Origin: Flavobacteriales bacterium
Lineage (GTDB): Bacteria > Bacteroidota > Bacteroidia > Flavobacteriales > UBA7312
Length of the DNA: 6,901 bases
Direction: 5' to 3'
Assembly: GCA_002862585.1 (NCBI GenBank)
Contig: PKDP01000020.1
Span: 1-6,901, forward strand
Below are positions 1 through 6,853 of the stretch, piece after piece. A program made the translations under genes and the position numbers. The notes beneath the pieces are model-generated. The model had not been told where the DNA came from. It made no database searches and saw nothing but the letters and a program-made list of their open reading frames with translations. Numbering within the stretch: position 1 is the stretch's first letter; each line of letters opens with the position of its first letter.

Positions 1-1272
1 TGTTAACATTTGAGAAGCACTTACCTTTTTACCGTCTGCCATAACTATAACTTCGGCAATATCTTTAAGCGAATCAATTACTCTCCTATCCTCTTTTAGC
101 TGAATACCTTTCTGAGTAAAGTACCCATAAACAATAGTTTCACCAACATTAACTTTTCCTGAATCTACTATTACGTTTCCCGTTAAGATATTTAGAAAAG
201 TAGATTTTCCAACTCCATTTTTACCAACAATACCAATCCTCTCTCCTTTTTTAAATGTGTAGTCAAAACCTTTAAGAATATCAATCTGGTTATAAGATTT
301 ATATATCTTCTTTAGCTCTAGAATTTTACCGCCAATTCTACTCATTTTTATTTCAAGATTCAACTCCTGTGTCACTTTCTTATTAGTAGCTTTTTCTTTT
401 ATGTTATCGAAATTTGTAATACGAGATTTAGATTTAGTGGTACGAGCTTTCGGAGATCTTCTCATCCACTCTAGCTCCTTTTTCATAAGCTTATTAGCTT
501 TTGATAATTCAGTGTTGTAAACCGCTTCTCGTTCTGCTCGTTTTTCCAAGAAATAAGCATAATTACCAGTGTGATGGTATAATTTACCATCTTCCAACTC
601 AAGTATATTGTTACAAACTCTATCTAGAAAATATCTATCGTGAGTTACCATTAATAAGGTAATCTTTTGTTGTTGTAAGTATTTTTCCAACCACTCAATC
701 ATATCAACATCAAGATGATTAGTAGGCTCATCAAGTAAAAGTAATTCAGGTTCATCAAGTAATAACAATGCTAGTAATAATCGTTTTTTCTGACCACCTG
801 ATAATGCACCTACTTTTTGTGAAAGATTATTAATATTAAATTTTGAAAGTATTTGTTTTATTCGTCGTTCATAATCCCAAGCATTAGCATTATCCATCTT
901 GGTAGTTAAATCTTCTAACGTTCTATTATTCAGAATACTGTTGTTTGAAAAATCTTCTAAAGCCTGTTCGTATTCCTGTATAAGTTGATTAGTATTTGTT
1001 TGGCTTTGTTTTAGTAATTCATCAATAGTCAGTGAGTTATTAAAGTTAGGTTCTTGTGCTAAATAACCAGTTCTTATACCTTTTCTTAGTGTTACACTCC
1101 CTTCATCGGCTATGTCTTCAAATGCTATTATTTTTAATAAGCTAGATTTACCTGTACCATTATTTGCAATTAAAGCCATTTTATCTCCTTGGCTCAATCC
1201 AAAAGTTAAGGATTCAAAAAGAATTCGTTCACCATAGTTTTTACCTAAATTATCTACTGATAAATAGTTCAT
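1..1272 (-). CDS. ABC-F family ATPase, Uup/EttA-like translation factor (partial, 3' end outside window)
   Basis: The frame is open for 424 codons from ATG 1270-1272 to the window edge; family members are usually about 540-640 residues, so the C-terminal third is missing. I translated it by hand. The first ABC domain has Walker A NNGTGKSS (about 37-44), a Q-loop (Q73), signature LSGGQ (157-161), Walker B LLLLDEPTNHLD (177-188, catalytic E182) and H-switch THDR (210-213). The interdomain linker (about 225-310) is rich in charged residues and carries ELEWMRRSPKART, as in Uup/EttA-type proteins. The second domain begins with Walker A GKNGVGKST (350-358) and Q-loop Q387. There are no membrane segments, so this is a soluble ABC-F protein, not a transporter. 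The family acts on ribosomes near the tRNA exit and P sites. The start overlaps the upstream flavoprotein stop as ATGA, which implies translational coupling. Antibiotic-resistance ABC-F types cannot be fully excluded without the C-terminus, but the linker argues for a housekeeping type. Confidence 0.93.
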   Translation of the reverse strand, partial: MNYLSVDNLGKNYGERILFESLTFGLSQGDKMALIANNGTGKSSLLKIIAFEDIADEGSVTLRKGIRTGYLAQEPNFNNSLTIDELLKQSQTNTNQLIQEYEQALEDFSNNSILNNRTLEDLTTKMDNANAWDYERRIKQILSKFNINNLSQKVGALSGGQKKRLLLALLLLDEPELLLLDEPTNHLDVDMIEWLEKYLQQQKITLLMVTHDRYFLDRVCNNILELEDGKLYHHTGNYAYFLEKRAEREAVYNTELSKANKLMKKELEWMRRSPKARTTKSKSRITNFDNIKEKATNKKVTQELNLEIKMSRIGGKILELKKIYKSYNQIDILKGFDYTFKKGERIGIVGKNGVGKSTFLNILTGNVIVDSGKVNVGETIVYGYFTQKGIQLKEDRRVIDSLKDIAEVIVMADGKKVSASQMLT

Positions 1273-2471
1273 TGTACACTGTTTTTACCGGCTAAAAAAC
1301 CTGTTGTCCATGCTGCTTGAAAATTAAATCCACCAGTGATACCATCTACATCAAGGACTTCACCACAAAAATATAAACCCTTATATAATTTACTTTCTAA
1401 TGTTTTAGGGTTAACTTCTTCTAATAACACTCCTCCACAGGTTACGAACTCTTCTTTAAAGGTTGTTTTACCTTTAACTTTATATGTATCATTAAGTAAG
1501 GTGTTTAATAGTCTATTACTTTCTTTTTTTGATAAACTATACCAAGTAGAATTGATTGATATATTTACTTTTTCTAATAGAAATACCCATAATCTATTTG
1601 GTAAATCAAAAGGGTTTTTATTAGATATAGTTCTATTGCTGTTTTTATTTTCAGAGATAATCGAATTGTATTCTTGCTCTGATAGATTAGCCCAATTAAT
1701 ATTTATGTTGAAATTATAGCTATTAGCTTCTAACTCTCTAGCATTCCATGCTGATGATTTTAGTATTGCTGGTCCACTCATTCCCCAATGTGTTATTAAC
1801 AATGGACCAGATTGCTTTTTCTTAATACCTTGTATGCTTACAGATGTGTTTTGAGCAACCACACCCATCAAATCTTTAATCTTTTCATTAGGCATATTGA
1901 AAGTGAATAAGGATGGAACAGGGTCTACAATTGTTAATCCTAAATCAGATAACCAATCAAAACCTTGCTTTTTAGTACTTCCTCCAGAAGCGATAATTAC
2001 TCTTTCTACTTGAATTATTTCATCGTTTATTTCTAAATTAAATCCGATATCAGTTTTAGTGATTTTTTTGACTGAATTATTTAGTTTAATATCTATTCCT
2101 TCTTTACTACATTCTCTTAACAAACAATCGATAATAGTCTGAGAGTTATCAGTAATGGGAAACATTCTATTATCGTTCTCTGCTTTAAGCTTAACACCCC
2201 TAGATTCAAACCAGTCTATTGTATCTTTGGTAAAAAAATAGGGGAACGATTTTTTGAGAAATGATCCACCTCTAGGATATTTTTTGGATAGTTCTGAAAT
2301 ACTAAAACAGGCGTTGGTGACATTACATCGTCCGCCACCAGAAACTTTTACTTTGGATAATAATTTATTTGACTTCTCGAATAAGAATACCTCATATTTT
2401 GGGGAAGATTGTTTTGCTGTAATCGCAGCCATAAAACCTGCTGCTCCCCCTCCTATTACTGCTATTCTCAT
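1269..2471 (-). CDS. HI0933/YhiN-family FAD-dependent flavoprotein (BaiN-like; 'aminoacetone oxidase family')
   Basis: A 400-residue protein of the usual family length. The N-terminus has the FAD-binding glycine motif VIGGGAAG (5-12) at the end of the first beta strand, with an acidic residue (E32) at the end of the second strand where the adenosine ribose is bound. SGGGRCNVTN (44-53) is the hallmark of the HI0933-like family. The C-terminus carries the second hallmark, CGEVLDVDGITGGFNFQ (369-385), which closes over the flavin. The middle (about 190-340) is the variable inserted domain. The family is widespread and cytosolic. One member, clostridial BaiN, is linked to bile-acid reduction, but the substrate here is unknown. 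The gene starts at ATG 2469-2471 with no Shine-Dalgarno sequence and lies 46 bp behind typA. It ends in TGA overlapping the ATG of the ABC-F gene. No key motif is damaged. The family call is firm, the enzymatic role is not. Confidence 0.93.
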   Translation of the reverse strand: MRIAVIGGGAAGFMAAITAKQSSPKYEVFLFEKSNKLLSKVKVSGGGRCNVTNACFSISELSKKYPRGGSFLKKSFPYFFTKDTIDWFESRGVKLKAENDNRMFPITDNSQTIIDCLLRECSKEGIDIKLNNSVKKITKTDIGFNLEINDEIIQVERVIIASGGSTKKQGFDWLSDLGLTIVDPVPSLFTFNMPNEKIKDLMGVVAQNTSVSIQGIKKKQSGPLLITHWGMSGPAILKSSAWNARELEANSYNFNININWANLSEQEYNSIISENKNSNRTISNKNPFDLPNRLWVFLLEKVNISINSTWYSLSKKESNRLLNTLLNDTYKVKGKTTFKEEFVTCGGVLLEEVNPKTLESKLYKGLYFCGEVLDVDGITGGFNFQAAWTTGFLAGKNSVQ

Positions 2472-2475
2472 AGTT

Positions 2476-2483
2476 CAAAGATA
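2476..2483 (-). promoter_or_regulatory. Possible Bacteroidota -7 promoter box before the flavoprotein gene
   Basis: Read on the minus strand, the 46-bp gap between typA and the flavoprotein gene contains TATCTTTG. It matches the Bacteroidota sigma-factor -7 consensus TAnnTTTG exactly. It ends 4 bases before the ATG, so a transcript starting there would be leaderless or nearly so. I see no matching -33 TTTG/TTG at the usual distance, so this may be chance in AT-rich sequence. Confidence 0.22.
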
Positions 2484-2517
2484 AAAAAGAATAAAACTAG
2501 TGTTTTGAGTTTGGAAA

Positions 2518-4275
2518 TTAAATCTTCCTCATCCTCAAACTTTCAGGCGTTACCTCCAAATATTCATCCTCAGCAATGTATTCCATTGCTTCTTCGAGTG
2601 AAAATTGAATATTAGGTGCAATCTTCATAGCATCATCAGTTCCTGATTTACGCATATTGGTCAATTGCTTTCCTTTTACCAAGTTAACTTCTAAGTCGTT
2701 ATCTCTTGAATGTTCGCCAATAACTTGTCCTTTGTAGATAATATCAGCAGGTGCTACAAAAAATCGTCCTCTGTCTTGTAATCTATTTAATGCAAATGGT
2801 GTTGCTGGTCCTTGTTCCGAAGATATTAAAGATCCTTTTAATCTTGAAGGAATTTCGCCTTTATAGGGCTTATATTCTCTAAATCGGTGAGTCATCACAG
2901 CTTGTCCAGAAGTAGATGTTAGCATATTATTACGTAGTCCGATTAATCCTCTTGAAGGAATATCAAATTCAAGATGCTGCAAATCACCTTTCGGCTCCAT
3001 GACTAATAAATCGCCTTTTCTTTGTGTAACCAATTCTATGGCTTTTCCAGAAAAATTTTCTGGAACATCAATAACTAATGTTTCAAATGGCTCATGCTTT
3101 TGCCCGTCTACCTCTTTAATGATAACTTGAGGCTTTCCGACTTGGAGTTCATAGCCTTCTCTCCTCATTGTTTCTATTAAAACTGATAAGTGGAGAATAC
3201 CTCTTCCATATACATTAAATTTATCTTCGGTATCAGTAGCTTCTACCTTTAATGCCAAGTTCTTTTCAGTCTCTTTGTAAAGTCTATCTCTCAAGTGTCT
3301 TGAGGTGACAAACTTACCTTCTTTACCGAAAAACGGTGAATTATTAATGGTGAACAACATACTCATTGTTGGCTCATCCACTTTAATTCGCGACATGGCT
3401 TCAGGATTTTCCAAATCGGTTAAGGTATCACCTATCTCAAAATCATCTAAGCCAATAATGGCACATAAATCGCCACTACGTACATTTTGGACTTGTTCCC
3501 TAACCAATCCATTAAAAACAAATAACTCTTTTATACGTACTTTCTTTTGGGCCCCATTTTTGCAAAGCATGTAATCTTTTCCAGTACTTAAATCACCTCT
3601 GAAAACTCGACCAATGGCTATTCGTCCCTTGAAGGATGAATAATCTAAAGATGTTATTTGCATTTGAGGTGTTCCATCTTTATAAGGTGCCTCAGGAATA
3701 TTTTCTAAAATGGCATCTAATAGTGGAAATATATTATCGTTTGGATTTTTCCAATCGGTATTCATCCATCCCATCTTAGAAGATCCATAAATAGTGGTGA
3801 AGTCTAATTGATATTCTTCAGCTTCCAAGTTAAACATCAACTCAAAAACTGCTTCATTAACGATATCAGGAGTACAATTTTCCTTGTCTACCTTATTAAC
3901 TACAACAATTGGCTTTAAACCTAATTCAATAGCTTTTCCGAGCACAAAACGTGTTTGAGGCATAGGACCTTCAAAAGCATCAACTAATAGAAGTACGCCA
4001 TCAGCCATTTTTAATACTCGTTCTACTTCTCCACCAAAATCGGCGTGACCTGGTGTATCAATGATGTTAATCTTAACATCTTTATAAGTTACAGAAACGT
4101 TTTTTGAGAGAATAGTTATTCCTCTTTCTCTTTCTAAATCGTTATTGTCAAGTATAAGTTCACCTGTTTCTTTTCTACTGTCGAGTATTTCAGACGATTG
4201 AATAATCTTATCGACTAATGTAGTTTTACCATGATCAACATGAGCAATAATTGCTATGTTTCGGATTGATTGCAT
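2518..4275 (-). CDS. typA: Translational GTPase TypA/BipA
   Basis: A 585-residue ribosome-binding GTPase of the EF-G/LepA superfamily, known to help 50S subunit assembly and growth under cold or stress. The GTPase domain (about 1-200) shows G1 AHVDHGKTT (11-19), the switch I segment RERGITI (49-55), G3 DTPGH (73-77) and G4 NKVD (127-130). A beta-barrel domain follows (about 205-300), then EF-G domain III- and V-like parts (about 305-475, including GRGILHLSVLIETMRREGYE), and the TypA-specific C-terminal domain (about 485-585, including PSRGLIGLRN just before it and QDRGRFF within it). The gene starts at ATG 4273-4275, only 3 bp after the helicase stop, so the two are surely co-transcribed. The protein ends at SLRMRKI. 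Homologues I remember continue for about 10-15 polar and basic residues (pattern LTE.DRKR), so the tail is short. All catalytic motifs are intact and the identification is secure. Confidence 0.97.
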   Translation of the reverse strand: MQSIRNIAIIAHVDHGKTTLVDKIIQSSEILDSRKETGELILDNNDLERERGITILSKNVSVTYKDVKINIIDTPGHADFGGEVERVLKMADGVLLLVDAFEGPMPQTRFVLGKAIELGLKPIVVVNKVDKENCTPDIVNEAVFELMFNLEAEEYQLDFTTIYGSSKMGWMNTDWKNPNDNIFPLLDAILENIPEAPYKDGTPQMQITSLDYSSFKGRIAIGRVFRGDLSTGKDYMLCKNGAQKKVRIKELFVFNGLVREQVQNVRSGDLCAIIGLDDFEIGDTLTDLENPEAMSRIKVDEPTMSMLFTINNSPFFGKEGKFVTSRHLRDRLYKETEKNLALKVEATDTEDKFNVYGRGILHLSVLIETMRREGYELQVGKPQVIIKEVDGQKHEPFETLVIDVPENFSGKAIELVTQRKGDLLVMEPKGDLQHLEFDIPSRGLIGLRNNMLTSTSGQAVMTHRFREYKPYKGEIPSRLKGSLISSEQGPATPFALNRLQDRGRFFVAPADIIYKGQVIGEHSRDNDLEVNLVKGKQLTNMRKSGTDDAMKIAPNIQFSLEEAMEYIAEDEYLEVTPESLRMRKI

Positions 4276-4278
4276 AAT

Positions 4279-5976
4279 TTACTTTGAATCTCTATTAACT
4301 CTTAATTCTCTTCCATCTATATATATACCTCTAAAACTATTAGTGATATTTTTAGAATGACGGCTATCTACTTCAAAATAGCTACAGTTTTTTTGTAAGT
4401 CAACATTACCTAAATCAGATTTACGAATTTTAGTAGTATCAGTGATAAAATCAATCATATCAGATTTACTAACTCCATCCATTTTACCAACATTTATGAA
4501 AAAACGTGTTCCATTTTTCGAGGACTTTTTCACTTTATTATCGTCTTTACGTTTAAAGTCAGACTTAGAACGGTCTCTTCTATCTCCTCTACCCTTTTCA
4601 CTTCTTTCACTTCGCTTAGAATCTCTACTAGAACGCTTTGAAGCTTTTTCACTTTCGTTAAGGTTTTTACGACTCTTACTATAGTTTAATGCTTCTATTT
4701 CTTGAGAAACTAACTTTTCTACAAGTTCCTCAAAACTCATTGAGCCAAGTAACATTTGAATGTCTGTAAGAAGTTTGCCGTTTAGCTCCTTTTTAACAGG
4801 TAATTCTATAAGATGCTTTGCCCAACTATTTAATCGAATATTTAATATATCATCAACAGAAGGGATGCTAATTTTGTCGATTTTTAACTTTAGGCTTTTC
4901 TCTAGATTATCAAGTTTTCTCATGTCTCTATTAGTAAGTAAAGACAATGAAATACCCTTTTTACCTGCTCTAGCTGTTCGTCCACTTCTATGCGTGTAGT
5001 AAGAAGGGTCATCTGGTAATGCATAGTGAATAACGTGAGTTAAGTCATTCACATCAATACCTCTTGCTGCTACATCAGTAGCTACAAGCACTTGAAGTGT
5101 ATGATTTTTAAATCGCTTCATTACTCTATCTCTTTGAGCTTGTGATAAATCACCATGAAGTGCTTCCGATTGGTAACCGCTTTTGTTTAAGTCATCAGCT
5201 AATTGTTGAGTTTTAATTCTAGTACGGCAGAAAATTACACCTCTAAAACCTTTTTCAACATCTAACACTCTTTTTAATCCTTCAAATTTATCTGAAGATT
5301 TAACTACTGCATACTGGTGCTCTATATTTTCGTTGACTTGATTTCCAGTAGAAACCTTAACTTCAACAGGTTTAGACATATAACTTTTTACAATATGTCT
5401 AATTTCTTTTGGCATTGTAGCCGAAAACAACCAAGTATTTTTAGAATCTCCTGTGTAAGCTAATATATCATCCAAATCCTCTTTGAATCCCATATTAAGC
5501 ATTTCATCTGCTTCATCAAGAACAATAAATTTAATAGTACTTAAATCTAAAACTTTTCGTCTCATCAAATCAAGTAGACGACCAGGTGTAGCAATAACAA
5601 TTTGAGGCGTTCTTCGCTTGATATCCTTCATTTGAACAACAATTGAAGCACCACCGTAAACTGATTGAATCCGAATATTTGGAAGATACTTTGCGAAAAT
5701 TTCTAATTGACCTGCTATTTGCTGACCTAATTCTCTAGTCGGAGCTAGTATTAAAGCTTGTGTATCTTTTTGATCTGGGTTAATCCAATCAAGTAGTGGT
5801 AAACCAAAAGCGGCTGTTTTACCAGTTCCAGTTTGTGCTAAACCAATAAAATCTTGTGGTTTTTCATTTAGTAATGGAATGGCTTGTTCTTGTATTGGAG
5901 ATGGATTTTCAAAACCTAGTTCAGGAAGAACTTGCATTAAAGGTTTAGAAAGTCCTAATTCTGAGAAACTTTTCAA
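4279..5976 (-). CDS. DEAD-box RNA helicase with C-terminal DbpA/CsdA-type RNA-binding domain
   Basis: From the preferred start this is a 565-residue ATP-dependent RNA helicase. Motifs in order: Q motif GFENPSPIQ (about 21-29), motif I AQTGTGKT (47-54), Ia PTREL (79-83), Ib TPGR (130-133), II DEAD (154-157), III SAT (185-187), V ATDVAARGID (about 299-308) and VI HRSGRTARAG (329-338). A helical region is followed by a charged low-complexity linker rich in Lys, Arg, Ser and Asp (about 431-487). A DbpA/CsdA-like RRM fold (about 488-565) ends the protein. This resembles CsdA/DeaD-type helicases, which remodel rRNA during large-subunit assembly and in the cold. Start choice: the longest frame begins at TTG 6067-6069, but that codon lies in the loop side of a terminator hairpin and adds 31 residues that look unlike the family. 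TTG 5974-5976 puts KSFSELGL at the N-terminus, as in homologues. No in-frame ATG is available. typA follows after 3 bp. Confidence 0.93.
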   Translation of the reverse strand: MKSFSELGLSKPLMQVLPELGFENPSPIQEQAIPLLNEKPQDFIGLAQTGTGKTAAFGLPLLDWINPDQKDTQALILAPTRELGQQIAGQLEIFAKYLPNIRIQSVYGGASIVVQMKDIKRRTPQIVIATPGRLLDLMRRKVLDLSTIKFIVLDEADEMLNMGFKEDLDDILAYTGDSKNTWLFSATMPKEIRHIVKSYMSKPVEVKVSTGNQVNENIEHQYAVVKSSDKFEGLKRVLDVEKGFRGVIFCRTRIKTQQLADDLNKSGYQSEALHGDLSQAQRDRVMKRFKNHTLQVLVATDVAARGIDVNDLTHVIHYALPDDPSYYTHRSGRTARAGKKGISLSLLTNRDMRKLDNLEKSLKLKIDKISIPSVDDILNIRLNSWAKHLIELPVKKELNGKLLTDIQMLLGSMSFEELVEKLVSQEIEALNYSKSRKNLNESEKASKRSSRDSKRSERSEKGRGDRRDRSKSDFKRKDDNKVKKSSKNGTRFFINVGKMDGVSKSDMIDFITDTTKIRKSDLGNVDLQKNCSYFEVDSRHSKNITNSFRGIYIDGRELRVNRDSK

Positions 5977-6052
5977 AGTGTTAAATAGGTTGATTAATGA
6001 GTTTGCAAAACTAACCTTTTTTATTTCTAGAGTATTATAAAAATCATTAAAT

Positions 6053-6080
6053 AAAAAAAGCCCCTTCAAATGAAGAGGCT
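6053..6080 (-). terminator. Intrinsic terminator of the 66-residue protein gene
   Basis: On the minus strand, AGCCTCTTC (6080-6072) pairs with GAAGGGGCT (6067-6059) around a 4-base loop ATTT. This gives a 9-bp stem with a single U-G wobble. A run of seven T (6059-6053, the first closing the stem) follows at once. In the plus direction the wobble becomes a C-A mismatch and the T run is absent, so the element works leftward. It begins 26 bases after the TAG stop of the small gene and precedes the helicase coding region, so the helicase operon needs its own promoter or read-through. Confidence 0.85.
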
Positions 6081-6106
6081 CTTATTTATTAGGTATATAG
6101 TTTAAA

Positions 6107-6307
6107 CTATGCTTTCTTTAAAAAAGGAAGACCAGTTTTTGAGTTTTCTACAACCGTTTTACCTGCAGGAACTGCGTCTAAACCAGTACTACGCTCGTCT
6201 TTTGAAAAATAATAGATTGTTTGAACTCTTCCTGTTGACTTTAAAGTTACATCTTTAGAGTTTAAAAAATAAGTTTGTCCTTTACTATTAGTGTGCGAAA
6301 ATGCCAT
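6107..6307 (-). CDS. Small conserved-type hypothetical protein, 66 residues
   Basis: This is a real-looking small gene: ATG at 6305-6307, TAG at 6107-6109, and its own intrinsic terminator 26 bp downstream. The product is soluble, with no signal peptide or membrane segment. It opens with HTNSKGQTYFLNSKDV, continues with a beta-rich core (GRVQTIYYFSKDER), then LDAVPAGKTVVENSKTGLPFLKKA, ending in a basic tail. From memory, short bacterial and archaeal proteins with the pattern NSKGQTYYLH...VTL...Q.IYFF...LP.G..V.EN..TGLP.LKKK form a conserved family of unknown function. I could not verify this and assign no function. There is no Shine-Dalgarno sequence; the 20 bases before ATG are pure A/T, as is common in Bacteroidota. 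It is separated from the helicase operon by the terminator, so it is probably transcribed alone from a promoter in the long upstream region. Confidence 0.85.
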   Translation of the reverse strand: MAFSHTNSKGQTYFLNSKDVTLKSTGRVQTIYYFSKDERSTGLDAVPAGKTVVENSKTGLPFLKKA

Positions 6308-6569
6308 AATTATAAAATTTTAATTAATGATTAATTTATTTCTTTGTCGAGTTCAATTTATAAAAAATTACATTTCACTCCTCTTTTCGAGCAAAAAAAA
6401 ACAATATTAATTATTGACAATAAAAATCTCCTTTTAGAGAGCTATAGATTTGATTCGGTTTAGAACTTTTGAAAATGAAAGATAAAGCCATTATTTACTG
6501 ATAGTCATGTGTTAAAAAGTTGTGAAACTCAATTAAACTTAAAACAGCACCTTTAAAATCATAAAGCAT

Positions 6570-6588
6570 TATAAATCAATGATTTATA
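6570..6588. repeat. 19-bp perfect palindrome
   Basis: TATAAATCA-A-TGATTTATA: 9-bp arms around one base, with no mismatch. The form fits a dimeric regulator site, or a weak hairpin of only A/T-rich pairs. No T run follows, so it is not a terminator. The GATTTATA half recurs at 6673-6680. Composition is so AT-rich that chance cannot be excluded. Confidence 0.5.
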
Positions 6589-6590
6589 TG

Positions 6591-6603
6591 AAGATTAAAT
6601 CTT
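6591..6603. repeat. 13-bp palindrome next to the 19-bp palindrome
   Basis: AAGATT-A-AATCTT: perfect 6-bp arms around one base, beginning two bases after the 19-bp palindrome ends. The two dyads are centred 18 bp apart (6579 and 6597). Confidence 0.4.
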
Positions 6604-6706
6604 TAAATAAGATTATATTATCCTGAAATAGATAAACAATTATTTATCATTTGTTAAATGCTTAATTATGACGATTTATAAATGCTAGAGAAGAATGTAT
6701 TTTTTT

Positions 6707-6743
6707 CAAAGATAGCCCTACTAGAAAAAGTTATTAACAATAA
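6707..6743 (-). promoter_or_regulatory. Candidate leftward Bacteroidota-type promoter
   Basis: On the minus strand TATCTTTG (6714-6707) matches the TAnnTTTG -7 consensus exactly. TTATTG (6743-6738), a partial -33 element, lies 23 bp upstream, at the long end of the accepted spacing. Initiation would be near 6701 and give the 66-residue gene a leader of almost 400 bases, or drive a small RNA. The evidence is weak. Confidence 0.22.
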
Positions 6744-6784
6744 AAGTGATGTTTCAGGCGCCTATTTTATGATACTATAAAAGA

Positions 6785-6833
6785 TTTCCTACCGTAAAAG
6801 TGCTAAATAACTTTTTGTTTCCTTGTAAAAGTG
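6785..6833. repeat. Direct repeat pair TTTCCT-n-GTAAAAGTG
   Basis: TTTCCT-ACC-GTAAAAGTG (6785-6802) and TTTCCT-T-GTAAAAGTG (6818-6833) start 33 bp apart, close to three helical turns. A third, partial copy, TAAAAGTG, is at 6741-6748. Such phased copies are typical of operator sites, but no regulator can be named. Confidence 0.5.
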
Positions 6834-6853
6834 AATGGTTTATCTTTTGATAG

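Noticed and set aside
721..780. Apparent tandem duplication in the ABC-F Walker B region (LLLLDEPE then LLLLDEPT)
   Set aside because: The distance from the signature motif to Walker B equals that in ordinary Uup proteins, where this stretch reads like LVSEPDLLLLDEPT. The repeat is therefore a substitution resemblance, not an insertion.
1336..1719. Plus-strand 127-residue open frame
   Set aside because: It lies wholly antisense to the flavoprotein gene, has no recognisable motifs, and is explained as a shadow frame in AT-rich coding sequence.
2483..2507. Possible terminator between typA and the flavoprotein gene
   Set aside because: On the minus strand AAAAC-ACTA-GTTTT followed by ATTCTTTTTT forms only a 5-bp, mostly A/T stem. 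It is too weak to call, and the genes look co-transcribed.
3305..3574. Plus-strand open frame of 89 residues opposite typA
   Set aside because: Antisense to a firmly identified gene, with no family features. The same holds for the plus-strand frames at 2254-2615, 4442-4684 and 4760-4999.
6391..6420. Promoter TTG-N18-TTTTTTTG upstream of the small gene on the minus strand
   Set aside because: The -7 element lacks the TA and is simply the end of a nine-T run. The match is not better than expected in this composition.
6475..6501. Plus-strand mini-frame of 8 codons (MKDKAIIY)
   Set aside because: It is too short, without a ribosome binding site or any sign of conservation.
6732..6740. TTATTAACA as a DnaA box, suggesting a replication origin
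   Set aside because: It does not fit the TTATNCACA consensus, I found no second box, and no origin-linked gene is in the window.
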